Assembly: GCA_900169235.1 (NCBI GenBank)
Contig: FWCC01000162.1
Coordinates: 62,001-126,000 of the forward strand
Reading direction: 5' to 3'
DNA: 64,000 bases
DNA from: Zarea fungicola
Taxonomy: Eukaryota; Ascomycota; Sordariomycetes; Hypocreales; Cordycipitaceae
Shown here: positions 43,461 to 56,500 of the stretch, piece after piece
How the letters are laid out: each line of letters begins with the position of its first letter
How positions within the stretch are numbered: the stretch's first letter is position 1
Translations under genes and position numbers: made by a program
The notes under the pieces: model-generated
The model's database searches: none
Told to the model about the DNA's origin: nothing
The model's input: only the letters and a program-made list of their open reading frames with translations

Positions 43461-44059
43461 GTTGTTTGCTTGCACGAGTTGCCCTCGTATGCTTATCTAT
43501 TCCGGCGTTTTTGCAGATAAGATCGATCCGGCGATAAAACAAGGTAGAGCGGAGGAGAGAGGGAAAGCCACCCATGCCCGAAAATTCGCAATATTGGGCG
43601 TCGGAGCTTTTAGTCGTGGGTCTGCATTTTTATAATCCGTTGGCGCAGTACGCCGAGCACCGAAAGCCGTTGTCGGGGTGGAGCGCACTAGGAAAATGAT
43701 TTTTTCCTTGGCGAAATAGCCCTGTAAAGACAAATGGCCAGCCCGACTACTGGAATGCCAGCCGGCTTGAACCGGCAAAATCGACAAATGATGCGCCTTC
43801 TGTTGATTGAGTAGGCGGGTAGGGCAGCCGGAGTCGGGGCGCCGCACGTTTCCACCTACGCCACCACGTGAAGGCTAATAAATCGCGGAAAGGCGAATAT
43901 AGATCCGATGATTTTTTTTTTTTGATTTGCTGTGTCTTTGTTTTTAAGACTTCCATGGTCTCCTAACAAAGCTTGGGATATCATTAATATTATACATACA
44001 CTGAAGCTGATGGCGTCGAGCTATGTTCGGACGGTGATGGCTGCAAAGCATATCTGGCG
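43461..44059. other. Spacer between MCT-type transporter and WBP11-like gene
   Basis: About 600 bases containing the transporter promoter and the WBP11-like 3' end, with a long T run near 43911-43922. Confidence 0.5.
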
Positions 44060-44940
44060 TCATTCCTCATCGTCCTCTACATCTTCTATCGTGACATTTC
44101 GAGTCGCCGGCTGGCTAGTGGACTGTGGCTGGTCTTGTTTTGATGCTGATGCCAGGTAGCCTTGTTTCTCTAACGCATCGGCTTCTTCTGGTTCCATCAG
44201 GCCGCCCAGGCCAGCACCTTTGGTTAGTTTTGACTTGACAGCCGAAGGCACAAAGGCCACAACTGCTTCCTTTTGTAGATTTCGGGTGACAGGTGCCGCT
44301 TCATATACTGTTCTGGATTCAACAATTGGCGTTTCCTTGTTTGCATCGCCTCTGTCGTCTGGTCTTTTCCCACCCGGTCGGGCTGCCTGCTCGGCATTTC
44401 TTTGTGCGCGTCGCTTGGCGTACCATTCGTCAAGGACCTCCTTGGGTATGGGTGGTGGCGTATCCCGAGGCATCGGTATGCGTTTGACATCGTCGGGCAC
44501 ATCTTCGTCGCTGGTGGATGCGTCGAGTGAGCCACGCCGCCGTTTGCCGAGTACTCCGTCACGGTTCGAGTTACCATCTCGATTCCATCCCCGGCCAAAT
44601 GTGGGCGCCTTCTCTCCGAGCGCATCTCTGGCTTTCTTGACGACCTTGATCTCCTTCTCCAGGCCTTCCAGAACCTGCTCTTCATGGCGGCTGAGCTTGC
44701 CGCCTCCCTCTGTAATCTTCTTCAGGTCGTCAATCTGTTTCTGTAGTTGATCTGGATTTTTTCGCGCGAGTCGGTCATTTCGTCGCTCCTGGGCTTCTGA
44801 TTTTCCTGCAAGAAATTGTTAGCCTTGACCAGTTCTGCAATGTTTTCTCAAGTCATAGGCTGCCTACCTTTTTTGATCGCCTTTGCCTTTTCAGCTTTGC
44901 GCTGAGCGGCCACGGGGTTGTAGTTCTTCTCTTTGGGCAT
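44060..44940 (-). CDS. WBP11-like pre-mRNA splicing protein
   Basis: WW-domain-binding protein 11 family, a nuclear factor tied to the spliceosome. Exons 44940-44868 and 44805-44060, 272 residues. The start MPKEKNYNPVAAQRKAEKAK and the following AIKKGKSEAQERRNDRLARK is the WBP11 domain; the intron (GTAGGC/TTGCAG) splits it within KKGKSE. NPDQLQKQIDDLKKI continues it. The middle has a basic stretch (GKRRRGSLD) and a proline motif (MPRDTPPPIP) suited to WW-domain binding. The C-terminus carries FVPSAVKSKL, then GAGLGGLMEPEEADALEKQG, and an acidic end (IEDVEDDEE). Fungal proteins are shorter than the human one. Confidence 0.9.
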
Positions 44941-46267
44941 CATGTAATATACACGAGCGCAAAAAATTTAGCATTGGGCTTATGGCGAACGATAAGAGCC
45001 GGAATCAGGGGCGGCGTGTGGTCAGAAAGGTTGCCAACATCTAGTTGATTATTTTGTCAAGCAATTGCCGGCCGTTGTCTGTGGGGCAGCACCTGTTAGC
45101 TAAGCAGCTTCGACACCCAACTACCCCAGACTACTGAACAAACCAGCCTGATGTATTAATGTCGAACAGATTTGATGGGTTAATAAATTAGGACCTTGTG
45201 CAGGCGTCTACTTTTTTGTTCAGCAATTAACCATGTCCCTGTTCCGCCAGTTACACCAACAAAAGATGGGCAGTAACTAACGATATTGGCAGCGAGTTAT
45301 AAGCAGGAAGTATGTACTAATACTATTATGCAGTGCGAATACCGTATGCTTGTTACACCTGAAATGCTTAAAAAGTAAATAAAGTAACGAAAATTAGAAT
45401 AAACTAGAATAAATAAAAAGATTAAAGTATCAGTTTCGTCTACACCAAGTTAAATAACGAGTATTAGTAAAATGAGAGGCAGTGGATGTCAGAGTCACCT
45501 GGCGAACAATCCAAAGCAATAATCGTTAGGCCGGCGGCGAGAGGAAGCACCTGCCTGCGAAAGGGATAATAAAAATCTCTCTGTTATTTAGTGGATTTTG
45601 AGAAAAGGGAAAGGCAAATAATGGCAGTAGATCTGTTTTAATGCGCTTGCACAGCTCAAGAATGTTGACGCCAACTTGGTGACGCGGTCAAAGTGCTAAA
45701 TTGAGCCAAGGCATAGTTGGGACGTCTTTAAATGCAATATTTTCATGAAACATTTTTATTGAGACTTAAAATTGATTCAAAAACTCTGTTCTCAGCTATC
45801 TTCGCATTTACTGCTGGTGCCTGACGATATGTTCAAGATCTACCATGTCCTGCCGGACCTCTCCAGACTTGGTCAGTGGTGATGCCCAAGTAACTCCCTC
45901 ATCTTTCTGAATATGGAAAAAATTATTACCAAAGTCGATAAGGGTTCGTTTACAACGTATATGAACAAGAGAATGCCCAACAAGCCTACGTTTATGTTTG
46001 TAAACTTGCTCGTTCAATACCCATATGCCCATATGTGCAGCGGACGTCGTCAAGATGGACTATCGCGATAATTCTCCAGAAAGTACTGCAAGACAGATGC
46101 TCACCATGCGCCAGATACAGAAACACCATTACTATCTGAGTATACTTGACGAGAAGGAAAATCAAAAACAGACTAGTTCCGAAACATGCAACGCGCAAAA
46201 TGAGCGGTGATTATGGCTATAGAACTGCCGGCCCGTTTGCTTGTTTGCGCGATCCACCTAGCCTCAG
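44941..46267. other. Spacer between WBP11-like and HET genes, AT-rich
   Basis: About 1.3 kb. 45360-45470 is very A-rich with repeated AATAAA-like words. No supported gene. Confidence 0.5.
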
Positions 46268-48220
46268 ATGCTCCTCACCTTCAAATGCATCATAAAACCG
46301 TACTGCTCTCTGTGTGGCAAATCTATACTCTTCTCACACATCCAACCTGCGAGCGCAATGGATACAGCAACCCCCGAACCGAGAGATTTTCGCACACGGA
46401 AACGACCGCTGGAGTCGGATCATGAGACAATGGCGAACCAAACCAGGCGCCGAACAGAACAGGATGCCAGAACCATTCACGAGCCGCTTGTGCAAGGGAG
46501 CATGAGGTTGTTGAGGATCGTAGCAGCGTCCAACGAGGAAGAAACAATCTCCTGTGAAACTATTCATGTTCTCTTTGGGGAGAAGCGCAAATTTGAAGCG
46601 CTGTCTTACAGATGGGGGGAGAGCATGTCTGAATTGCCTATTCTGTTGAATGGTGTTGAGATCAAAGTTCGACAAAACCTCAGCGACGCCTTGTGTATGC
46701 TCCGCCGCCGGGCTGGCCCTGAAAAACTCTACTGGATTGACGCGCTATGCATCAATCAGGATGATGTGGCCGAGCGCAACTTGCATCTTCAGTTGATGCG
46801 CTCCATCTTCTTCCGAGCCTATACAGTCTTGGTGTGGCTAGGAAAAATGCATGACCAGTATGAGCCAACGGTTTCGGAGCTACAGGACCTTGACGATGCC
46901 GAGAAGTCAAAAAGGTCACACGAATACAAGTCGCTAATAGAGAAGAAAATCAAGGTCAACAGTCTAGAGATGGCGGAAAAATTGTACCAGGACCAGTATT
47001 GGAATAGGGTATGGATTGTCCAAGAGATTGGTCTAGCGCGGCAGATTGAAGTTTGCCTTGGCGAGTCTTCCATCAACTGGAGCGCGTTCATCAAGCCCTT
47101 TGCTCTTCACAAGATGGAAGATTGGGGCGGCCCTTTGAGGTTGAATTCAACAAAGGCTAATAAACACGATGGCGCGTGCAGACTTATCCAGCTTTTGACA
47201 GACTACGAGAGTTCTGCATGTCAGAACCCGAAAGATAAAGTATATGGGCTGATTGGCCTTGCCAAGGACGCCCAATGCTTTCCCATGGATTACAACAAAA
47301 GTCTCTTTCAGATTTGGACGGATGTTATGGAGTTTTTAAACGACCGCGAGCTGCCCCACGGTAAGGATATTGTGGATGTGGGAAGACAAGTCAAATACAT
47401 TCTTATGGGAGACCAGCGCGAGCCCCTGGAACGAATGATGCAGCCCTATGCACCTGCGGATGGAACGATCTTTGATGCGAAAACGCTGAAGTCGTCAAAA
47501 GTGTTCAAGGTGGATGCAAAGGTTCTTGGCTGTGTGAGAAATGTCGGCCCGAGACCCGAGGAAATCATTTGCAATCCGTCCAAACACAACATCTGGGAGA
47601 AGAGTGTTCATGACAGTGTTCAAGATCGCCATGACCACTCAGAGAGCGACAAACTGCTCATGGCAATATTGAATCCAGACGGCCCGGACCTGTCCCTATC
47701 ATGCCTTGAGTCTCAAAGCGTTGTCCAGTGGACATCTGCCACATACAGGGGGGACCGAAATGCAGAGAGCCAGAGAAAATGCATCCAAGAGATACAAAGG
47801 TTTCAGGGAGCCGTTAGGAAAGAAAATAAGGTCTCGGATCGTGAACTTGGCATCGACTCACCGACCAGTGGCACGCGGCTATACCAGCTGAGCACCTGGT
47901 CAGATGCGCAGAGCCTGAGAGTCGGCTTGGCTTCGGACAAGGTTAAACAGGGCGACCTGGTCTGTTGGGTCAAGCATTCCAGCAGGGCGGTAATTCTGAG
48001 GCCCAGAGTTGAGACCGATTTTGAAGTTGCGTTTCAAGCTGTTGGCACGGCGGCTATGGCCAGCGATTTGCAAGGCATTCATCGCGATGCACATGCCGAC
48101 CGCTATATGAGATTCGGTCCAAGATCAGACCCAAGTGTGGACATCTCCCTGCGCTTGGACTCGAATTTTATTTCGTCTTGCTGGAGGACTCTGGGATTTA
48201 TGACGATGGAGCCTAATTAG
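46268..48220 (+). CDS. HET (heterokaryon incompatibility) domain protein
   Basis: Fungal self/non-self recognition or cell-death-type protein; HET domains trigger vegetative incompatibility. Single exon, 650 residues from 46268, or 620 from a second ATG at 46358. The HET block is KFEALSYRWGE, VRQNLSDAL, YWIDALCINQDDVAERNLHL followed by QLMRSIFFRAYTVLVWLG, and W-IVQEIGLA. The C-terminal part has SACQNPKDKVYGLIGLAKDA (the usual post-domain motif) and a long unannotated region with RLYQLSTW and GDLVCWVKHSSRAVILRP. It has no NACHT or repeats, so it is a stand-alone HET protein. The second ATG, just before the charged segment, is equally plausible as the start. Confidence 0.9.
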   Translation: MLLTFKCIIKPYCSLCGKSILFSHIQPASAMDTATPEPRDFRTRKRPLESDHETMANQTRRRTEQDARTIHEPLVQGSMRLLRIVAASNEEETISCETIHVLFGEKRKFEALSYRWGESMSELPILLNGVEIKVRQNLSDALCMLRRRAGPEKLYWIDALCINQDDVAERNLHLQLMRSIFFRAYTVLVWLGKMHDQYEPTVSELQDLDDAEKSKRSHEYKSLIEKKIKVNSLEMAEKLYQDQYWNRVWIVQEIGLARQIEVCLGESSINWSAFIKPFALHKMEDWGGPLRLNSTKANKHDGACRLIQLLTDYESSACQNPKDKVYGLIGLAKDAQCFPMDYNKSLFQIWTDVMEFLNDRELPHGKDIVDVGRQVKYILMGDQREPLERMMQPYAPADGTIFDAKTLKSSKVFKVDAKVLGCVRNVGPRPEEIICNPSKHNIWEKSVHDSVQDRHDHSESDKLLMAILNPDGPDLSLSCLESQSVVQWTSATYRGDRNAESQRKCIQEIQRFQGAVRKENKVSDRELGIDSPTSGTRLYQLSTWSDAQSLRVGLASDKVKQGDLVCWVKHSSRAVILRPRVETDFEVAFQAVGTAAMASDLQGIHRDAHADRYMRFGPRSDPSVDISLRLDSNFISSCWRTLGFMTMEPN

Positions 48221-51200
48221 TAGACTCGCAAACAATTTGCAGACATGGCTAGAGACAAGTAGGCGAATGGTATTAGTGGTAGGTAGTGTGATCGTGCTCA
48301 GCTCAATAAGAGAATCTTTTCGAGATGTATATTTCGGCGTCGTCGTGATATGTGCTTCTTCGCTGCTTGAAATGTTCGTAGTTGAGAGTCGGTGAGACTT
48401 GTGTATTTCACGGTCTATAAAAAAAATAACGTTGTCCTTACAGCGGGCGAGGAGACCGGGGTCCGGGCCGGGCAAGGCGGCAGCTCGGCGGGGGTTCAGC
48501 GGGTCCTCGCTGCACACCAGGCTAAGCCTGTCAAGTTTTCTTTTTCATGCAATAAATACCAGTAGCTGCTATTACTTTGGACAGGAGCAGGAAAAAACAC
48601 GAAAGCTGATACGAGGATAAAATGCCCGCGACGGGGCCACCGTTGCGGTCGATAAGAGAGTCGCGAGCGGGTTGCACAAGTGGGCTGCTTATCAGGCGAG
48701 TGGAGAGGCGTCGGTCCAGAGAGGAGCAATTGGGGCCTGGAGCATGGGGGTCGTCGTGGCTTGTCGGGCCGGCTATGCAAGTGGGCAGAGGACCAGAACC
48801 GAGTGTTGTCGGAAGCGGGATGCCTAATTAGGATTTAGGCGCTGGTCTGCAAGACGGACAGAAGTTTACTTGCTGTCGTGGGTTTCTGGTGTTGAAGCAC
48901 TGAATATTGTACATCACGCATGTCATGAGTTGTGTTAGATGCCACAATGGAATCCCTGGGTTAGAAACTTTGCTTTGAATTGATAGAATTTATGTACCAA
49001 CTGTCGGCAGAGCTTGTGGCCCGCAAAGGTTGACAACTATTCACCGACAGCAATTTGATACGCAATATGAACAGTATCTAACCCGGCCGGTCTTCCTAAA
49101 TGGTGGCAATATGACGAGAAATGGGCATGAAATATACTGTTTTGATAGACTGCTTTGTATCAAAACAATATCATCGTATTCTGGGGGAAGTGTAGCCTGC
49201 AAGACTGCTTTCTTTTGTGGTTCTGACACAGACGGCAGGGTGCCAAGAGATGTGTGCCAGGCCTTGCAGGGGTCCGTCACACTGTGGCTGCAGTGTTGCT
49301 TCATTCTGGACGCCACGGCCAGTCGGTCAAGCTAGCTCAATGCGGTTGTCGTGTAGTGGCTGCATGAGTTGTGCTAATTTGCTGCACATGAATTTACACT
49401 TGTTAATACGATTGGAGTATTCTGTAGGATCCCAGACCTTTTTGTAGCCACCATCTCTGTTGTGGTGTGTGCCGCCAGGGCAGCCGGGGAGCATCGGGGG
49501 TGCATCCGCAAAAGCCAGGCTGAAGTTCAGGCGGATGTGGTAGGCTGGCAAGCATCTCGTCCAAGAGACGCTTCTGTCTCTCAAAAGTGATTTATTATTA
49601 GCAGTGTCACAAGCCACAACTGCCGACCAGGCAGAGCGTGAGCAGCACGATCAGTATTCGTAGAGAATCCCAGTCAGTCCTGAGTAAGAAAGCAAGCCCA
49701 CTCTGACATATGGAAAACGTGCGAGTGTGCCAAGCAAAATCGATAATCTGCAAACGACGCACATCATTGGTCTGCAGGGGCGCAGTGGCGAGCGCTAGCC
49801 TTGGGAAGCTAACAATACCGTCGTCATGTGGGTACTGTACAAGAATACTCGGTCGCAGTCGGTACAATAGTGGACAGCTCGTAAGCCTCATTTCTTGGAC
49901 AGGGTCGTGGTGAGCAACATGGCATGACACGCGCAGTGTTCGGGATTGGGGGTAGCGACTCGGGGTATTCGGCAACGGCGAGCGGTAATAAACGGTGTAA
50001 GAGCATTGGCTGGCTGAGAGCACCGGCTTTTCCGGTTTTGGAAAGGAAGGCGAATAACGAAAGACGAAGAAATGAAAAAAGGCGGCGATGGTTGTGATGA
50101 TGAGACCGACGATGGCAAAGACAAAGGGCGAGAGAAGAAAAAAAGGGAGGAAAGGGAGGGAAAAGGAGGGAAAGGGAAGAAAAGAAGTGAAAAGTGAGTA
50201 CTTTGCACAAGACGTTTGACTGCAGCTGGCAGCAGCTGGCAACTCGCAGATCGCAACTTTATTACTGGCAATTAATTTATTACTGAACTGCGTCGCCGCC
50301 AAAATATGGCTGCCTATTTGGTGGCGGTAGGCGGTGGGCTTGGAGGCGTAACTGTGGTGTGCGTACGCTGATGCCGCTAGTAGAAAATGGAAATGTGAGT
50401 ATTGTAAAAAAGAAGGTTCATGACAAAGAGTTGTACGAGGCAGTGTCCTCGTACAGTACGACATATATGTTGAATATATGATGGCATCACTGGAATAAAG
50501 CATATGGTTGGTTGGAAGCAATCGGGGCAATACTGTATGCATGCATGTCCGCTGCCGGCGTCGGCCAGTTCGGCTAATGCTCTTTAATCTACTGGCACGC
50601 CTGGTTTCTCTTGCTAAAAAGTCAAGGTTGGGTGCGAGTACATACAACCAGCTGAGGATGAGATGGTGCGCAGATTTACAGGGTCAAAAAGGCGCCAGGT
50701 ATGCGCACTGCAGGGTTCTAGATTGATGGAATCCTGCGATGACCCCACCAAGGCTAGGAAGTTTGTCGTTAACATGGCCCAATTGTTCGGGCGGTCTCAA
50801 AGCCACCTGTGCTCGCAGAGTTCAGACTTTTGGACGGTGCTGGGCTGAGAGGAGATTGCCATTTCTCAGAAAGGTTCTTGTGCCGCATCTCCAAGCTACA
50901 AAGTGAGACTTCCATAACTGTAGTTGTTGGAGAGTCGTAGCAAGACATCGGCAAGACCCCACAACGGCCGGCCTCCCTAAAACGCCCACTAGAGCGAGCG
51001 ACCCGCCTCGCTGTAATCCATCCCACCCACTTGCACATGCTTTTCATGCTTTTGGTAACTAGATGACGGCGAGAGTTGCGCCGCTCTGGGATTGAGTTTG
51101 AAGGATATTGATATGTTACAGAAAGGGTGACGAGGAAGAAATCAACACATAAGACTACCAAGTATATATGAAACCACGGCTTGAGTCCCTTTGGTATGCC

Positions 51201-53534
51201 CAAAGAAATGCTTGCAGCAAGTCTCTATGATTTTCCCTTGTACTGCAAGACTGTGGAAAGAAGCCCGCCCCTCACATTTGCCGTTCTCGAGGCAACTAAT
51301 AGGCCATAGCACGCTGTCCTGTCGTTGCTGGCCTTGGCAGGGTCGATCACAGCCGGGCAGCCCTGCTGCGCGTGAGCATGAGACCAGAATCAGACTTGCC
51401 GTGAATCAAGGCACAAGGCAGCGAAATGGAAGATCGGTGAGGATAGTGGGGAGAAGAACTGTCACTTGATGATGCATTGCAGCAAGCATCCATTTCGATC
51501 ATCTACATAGACCCAGCCAGTACACAACAGGTTGGAGGTCTCAAATCGGTCCAGCAAGTTTTCCAGATAAGTTGGCTATCGACAGCCCTACCTGTAAATA
51601 GGCTGCAATCAAGTCGAAGGACCATGAATAAAGAACCGCCGGGTAAAAGTTATAACTTGGTGTTAGCTTACGAGCCACATTTGGAGGAACGGGGCATTGA
51701 AATCATGACATCGAAAGCCAAGACTTGATGCCTATATATGCCGGATAATTTACTCCACCATTTACAAGTATGCATCATGTATCGTAGGGGCCATCTGCAT
51801 CCGTTTTTAGCGATTAGTTGAAAGGGAAGCATTCCAACATCTACCAGCATCACCCACTAGTGGTACATACATACATAGGCATAGGTCTCCGTCCGGAGGA
51901 AGTTGTATTACGGCTTTTCCGCCTGTCCACTAATTCAACATGCAACAGTGACGCCAGGCGGCCAGACTCAGTGGGCTCACCTGCATTGTTAGGGGACGAC
52001 CCTGCACTAAAATGTCCCTGTCGAAGCCCCCCTTCCGGGCCCCCCTGTTCCACCAGCGCCACCGTCTAAATAAAAAGCCTCAAACTGGCAAGGAGCCACG
52101 ACGGAGCCGGAGCCCGCCCACCACAGAGCCTCCAAACCCTCGGTTGAATTGCCCTTGAACTTGAACCTTGAAGCTCACCCCCCGCTCAGTGGGGTACTGC
52201 TTGCACATCCATGCCGAGATTCCCCACCTTGGCAGTGCTAAAGACAGTGAAGACAGCAGTGGATATTGTAGTGAGTTCACTGAAGCGCAGACTAACCAGT
52301 GGCGGCTTGGAGGCGGACGACTTGCAGCATTCCATGGCAGACTTGCTGGGTATTACAGTGATAGAGCCCTGCAGCAATTCCCACCAGGGGGCTACCGAAG
52401 CGGTTATACTTTGTGCCTAGAACCTTACTCAGTAATTCATATTACCACCCTTGGAACGCCGTACTTATTTTCCCGTGCGGCCGTGCCCTCTTGGGCCTGG
52501 TCCGTGGTCGACCGCCGCATCATGTCCCGCACGACTCGCCGGCTTTCTACCAACTCGTTATTGGGTACTGAATGAGGTTACGGGCTACACCTGCCACCCA
52601 GCGTTTTTACCTTTAGTGTGTCAGTCCCGTATAGTTGGTAGGTAGGTAGTCAACTACTAACTCACGCAGTAACTGACCTATTCGCCGGTAGTGGGGCTAC
52701 TGCAAGAGGCCTTGTCCCTCGAACTGAGTTCAGTCTACATCTTGCCTTGCCTCACTCGTCGTCGCTCCTTCCTGCTCTTGCGTTTGCATCTGTCAACTTC
52801 TACAACCACCAAAATCCAGCATCATATCTTCGCGGCGTCCAAGGTCCAATTATCGCGAAACGTGCACATCCAAGTGAACCCAGTTTATCGTCAACGTTGG
52901 CCTCAGAGTCAACCACCGATCCTCCGAGAGTCCAGTGACGCATATTCTCAGCAGAGAGCCCTCCGATCGGTCGGCCTGGTACCGCTACTGCCGCTCCCAG
53001 TTGCCCCGCCATAGAGAATCCCCTAGTAAAGCCTGAGAGGGCACACCCCATCCCAGCCGCAGCCAGAATTGTTAGTGCAAAAAGAGCCTCAAATCTGCCG
53101 CTACTGGTACGTTATTAGTACCTTATTAGTACTAACCTACCTACCTGCCTACTAGGACAGCCTCCAACAACACCCATACCGCCCAGGGCTAGCAGGCAGA
53201 GCCCCTACAATTCCCGATGCCCATTCACTGAAGCCACTGAATCTACTCGCTAACAAGTCCGATGCTCCCACCGCAGAGACCGCCTAAGAAACTCCCACTG
53301 CAATTCATTCCAGCCAGCTAGAGGCTCGCTTCCGCTTCAATTTCGCTCGCCCACCTGCTTGTCCCTCTTCTCCTCCCAACTTTTTTTAATCCCTCCCCGC
53401 GAAGCAGTATTTGCCAGCGCCGAACCAGATATCCTTGCCCCGTCACCGCTGCCGTCTATCAATCCGACTTGTTCTTCTTCTTCTGCTTCCATAAAGCTCT
53501 TGGGCATTACCAGAGCGATACTGGCGAACCGCGC
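48221..53534. other. Gene-poor interval of about 5.3 kb upstream of areA
   Basis: No supported gene. A 346-codon minus-strand frame at 49607-50647 is low in gene-like codons and consists partly of repeated Ser/Pro/Phe from a polypurine tract. CCTA/TAGG microsatellite words occur near 52637-52650 and 53129-53155. The part from about 52700 is T/C-rich on + and probably holds the areA promoter and a long leader. Confidence 0.5.
50088..50200. repeat. Polypurine/polypyrimidine tract
   Basis: The plus strand is almost only A and G in GGGA/GAAAA/GGAGGG units over about 100 bases. Such tracts occur in fungal promoters and leaders. It might be the CT-rich leader of an unrecognised minus-strand transcript. 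Confidence 0.6.
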
Positions 53535-56500
53535 ATGGATCCCACCACCGCAGAGCCAAACTACCGCTTTCCGCGAAGACCCGATCACAGAGCCACCAAC
53601 CATGCCAGGACTGACGACATCTCGACCGACTCCAGCCCGCGCACCGGCTTAGCTACTGCCTCGTCCATCGCCTCTCCGGCCTCCCAGTCCTCTCGCGCCC
53701 TCGAGCTGGAAGCCTCATTTGCCAAACATGACGAACTGCTCGGCGGCGCTCTCTTCCCCACCCTCGATGCCTCCGCCAGCTCCAGCGACAATGTCGACCA
53801 GCTCCAGTCCGATGATCCCCTCGCCGCTCAGGTCTGGAAGTTCTTTACAAAAACAAAGCAGCAGCTTCCCAACCAACAGCGCATGGAAAATCTCACATGG
53901 CGCATGATGGCTCTCAGTATGCGCAAGAAGAAACAGCAAGAGCAGCGCAGCCGCGAAAAGTAAGTTGTGACGCTCACACGCACTCACTAGCCAGTCCTGT
54001 TACACCTTATTGTCTTTTCACCTCACTCCTCTCCATTTCTGCCGCCTACCAAGCTCGGTCACTTCTCACCATTATTATTTGTTTTTACATCAGCCCTCTG
54101 TAATTTTACCCTTGCCTGAACCATCCACCCCCGCTTGCTCTGCCCTGTCACTTTTTACGGACGGGTATTTAGTACCCTCAAAAGCCGCAGCCGCTAATAA
54201 CGACTTCTCTCTCATAGTAACTTTGCTCGCCACGGTGCCCAGTCTGGCCCAAGTGGCATTGCTCAGCTTCGCAAGTCGTCTCAGGCTGCTGCCGCTGCTG
54301 CCCATAACCCAGATCAAATGAACATTGACGATTTCATCTTCCCAGAGCAGGCTGCTTCCCCCGACCCTTTCAACTCACCACAGATGAGCGGCCCTGGATC
54401 TACTGCTGCGGCTCGAACTGGTCAACATTCAGGCATTCCCATTCAACAGCAGGCCAGAGGCGACAGCCTCTCCGGCGCATTCATCCCTCAATCAGTCCCC
54501 GATGCCACTCGCCTTCAGCATCGCGATAACCACGAGTTCAACTACGTCCAGCGTCACGTCCGTAAAACTAGCATAGATGATCGCCAGGTTTGTTCCACCC
54601 CCCCCCCCCCCCCCCGGCTTCTCAGGCACAGGCACAATGTGCACATTTCACATTCGCCCAAGTGCAATCTCCACCTTGCACCTTGCCCCAGCCATCACTA
54701 ACTAGCTACAGACCCGAAAACGGCCCGCCAACTTCTCTCCGCATGTCGGTGCTGTCGGCGGCCATCCGGCATCTGCCAATCACGATCTTGACGCCGATGC
54801 CGACTTTCATGGCTACTCGCTAGATGGTCACGACCACATGAGCATGTCCCAGCAATTGCCCATAGACCAGTTTGGTCTCGACTTCATGCCCAACGACACA
54901 ATGATGAACACTTCGGCCCAATTTCAGCAAAACTATGGCTTCTCTCCCTCCACCTCACCCATGGTTTCGACTGGGCCCGTCTCCTCCTTCAACAACTCCA
55001 TGGCGCCCTCATCACTTAATACGACCGACTTTTACTCCCCGCCTCCTTCCGCCTATCCGTCTGCCGTTTCAACCCCACATGGTCTACCTGACAAGGACGG
55101 CTTCTCGTTTAACTCGACAGATGTCCGTCAGCAAGGCGCGCAAGGCTACCAGCAACAGAGCATGAACCAGCAGTTCATGTACGGTGACTCCAATGGAAAT
55201 CCCATCTATAACTCCGTGGCGCAGGGCCAGTCATTTAATCAGATGGATGCCTCTCAGGGTATGCACTCGGAGAGTGGCCTGGTATCACCCAACATTCCCA
55301 TGGGCCAAGACGGCTTGTTCTCGTTTGCTGGCGACTCTGATGAGGACGATGGAAATAATGGCATGAACAACATGCAGGGCGACTTTACTGCTGCAGTGGA
55401 CGAAGTAGGCTCGCTGGGTTGGGATGCATCGCTACCAGGACAGTTTAGCACACACTCTGCGCGATACCCCGGTGGGCCACCCCGGAAGCAAGTCGTCATC
55501 GGTGGCACTACTACTGACTACGTTGAGTCTAACCACGAGGATGGCCTGGGTAGTTTGGCGAGATCTCAGTCATTCAAATCTCCTGGTCTGCGTCAACAGA
55601 AGCTACCGCGAATCGCATCCACGCCTTCGCATATGGCTTCCAAGCACAACGGCTTTGAACAGATTGCCCAGTCACTACCCACGTCACCTCATGGTGACGT
55701 CGCTGGTAACATGTCCGGCTTTTCTTCTGTTGTGCCCAGTCGACCTTCTTCTCCACCAATTTCGAAGCCCGGGTCCTCGACAAACCTTGCCGCCGGTAAC
55801 CAGAACGACAGCGGAAACCCGACGACATGTACAAACTGCTTCACACAAACTACACCGTTGTGGCGACGCAACCCCGAGGGCCAGCCGCTATGCAACGCTT
55901 GTGGTCTATTCCTGAAACTCCACGGAGTAGTGCGACCTCTAAGTCTCAAGACAGATGTTATCAAGAAGAGAAACCGTGGCTCTGGCAACAACGCAGGAGG
56001 CCGTGGAAAAAAGGGTCCAGGTTCTACGACAACCTCTCGGAAAAACTCATCTCTGTCCCTTGCCACGGCTTCAACTGCAACTGGCCAGCAGACCCCAAGT
56101 CACTCTGCACAGCGACCCGGCACAAGCCACAAGGAGGAAAGCCCATCATCTGGCGGTCCCTTTGGAGCCATGTCTGCAACTGGTGGCAAGGGCGTTGTTC
56201 CCATTGCCGCTGCCCCGCCAAAGTCTTCACCCGGACCAGGCGCGGCATCGGCGTCATCGCTATCCATGGCCCGACCTCCCACCAATGCCTCGTCAAAACG
56301 ACAGCGCAGGCACAGCAAGAGTGATGGCACTGGTGTCTCAGCTATGGACATTGATGGTGGATTTGCAGACCACAATGATGGTACTAGATCACTCGAGACG
56401 ACGCCAAGCATGCCTTCCATTTCGTCCACAATGATGTCTGCAGGTTATGGCATGAGCCAGCGACCCCTTATGGCAGCACCCGGGCCAATGAGCCACCAGC

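Noticed and set aside
49607..50647. 346-codon minus-strand open frame
   Set aside because: No domain, no gene-like codon bias, and much of it reads through a polypurine tract giving Ser/Phe/Pro repeats; likely a chance frame.
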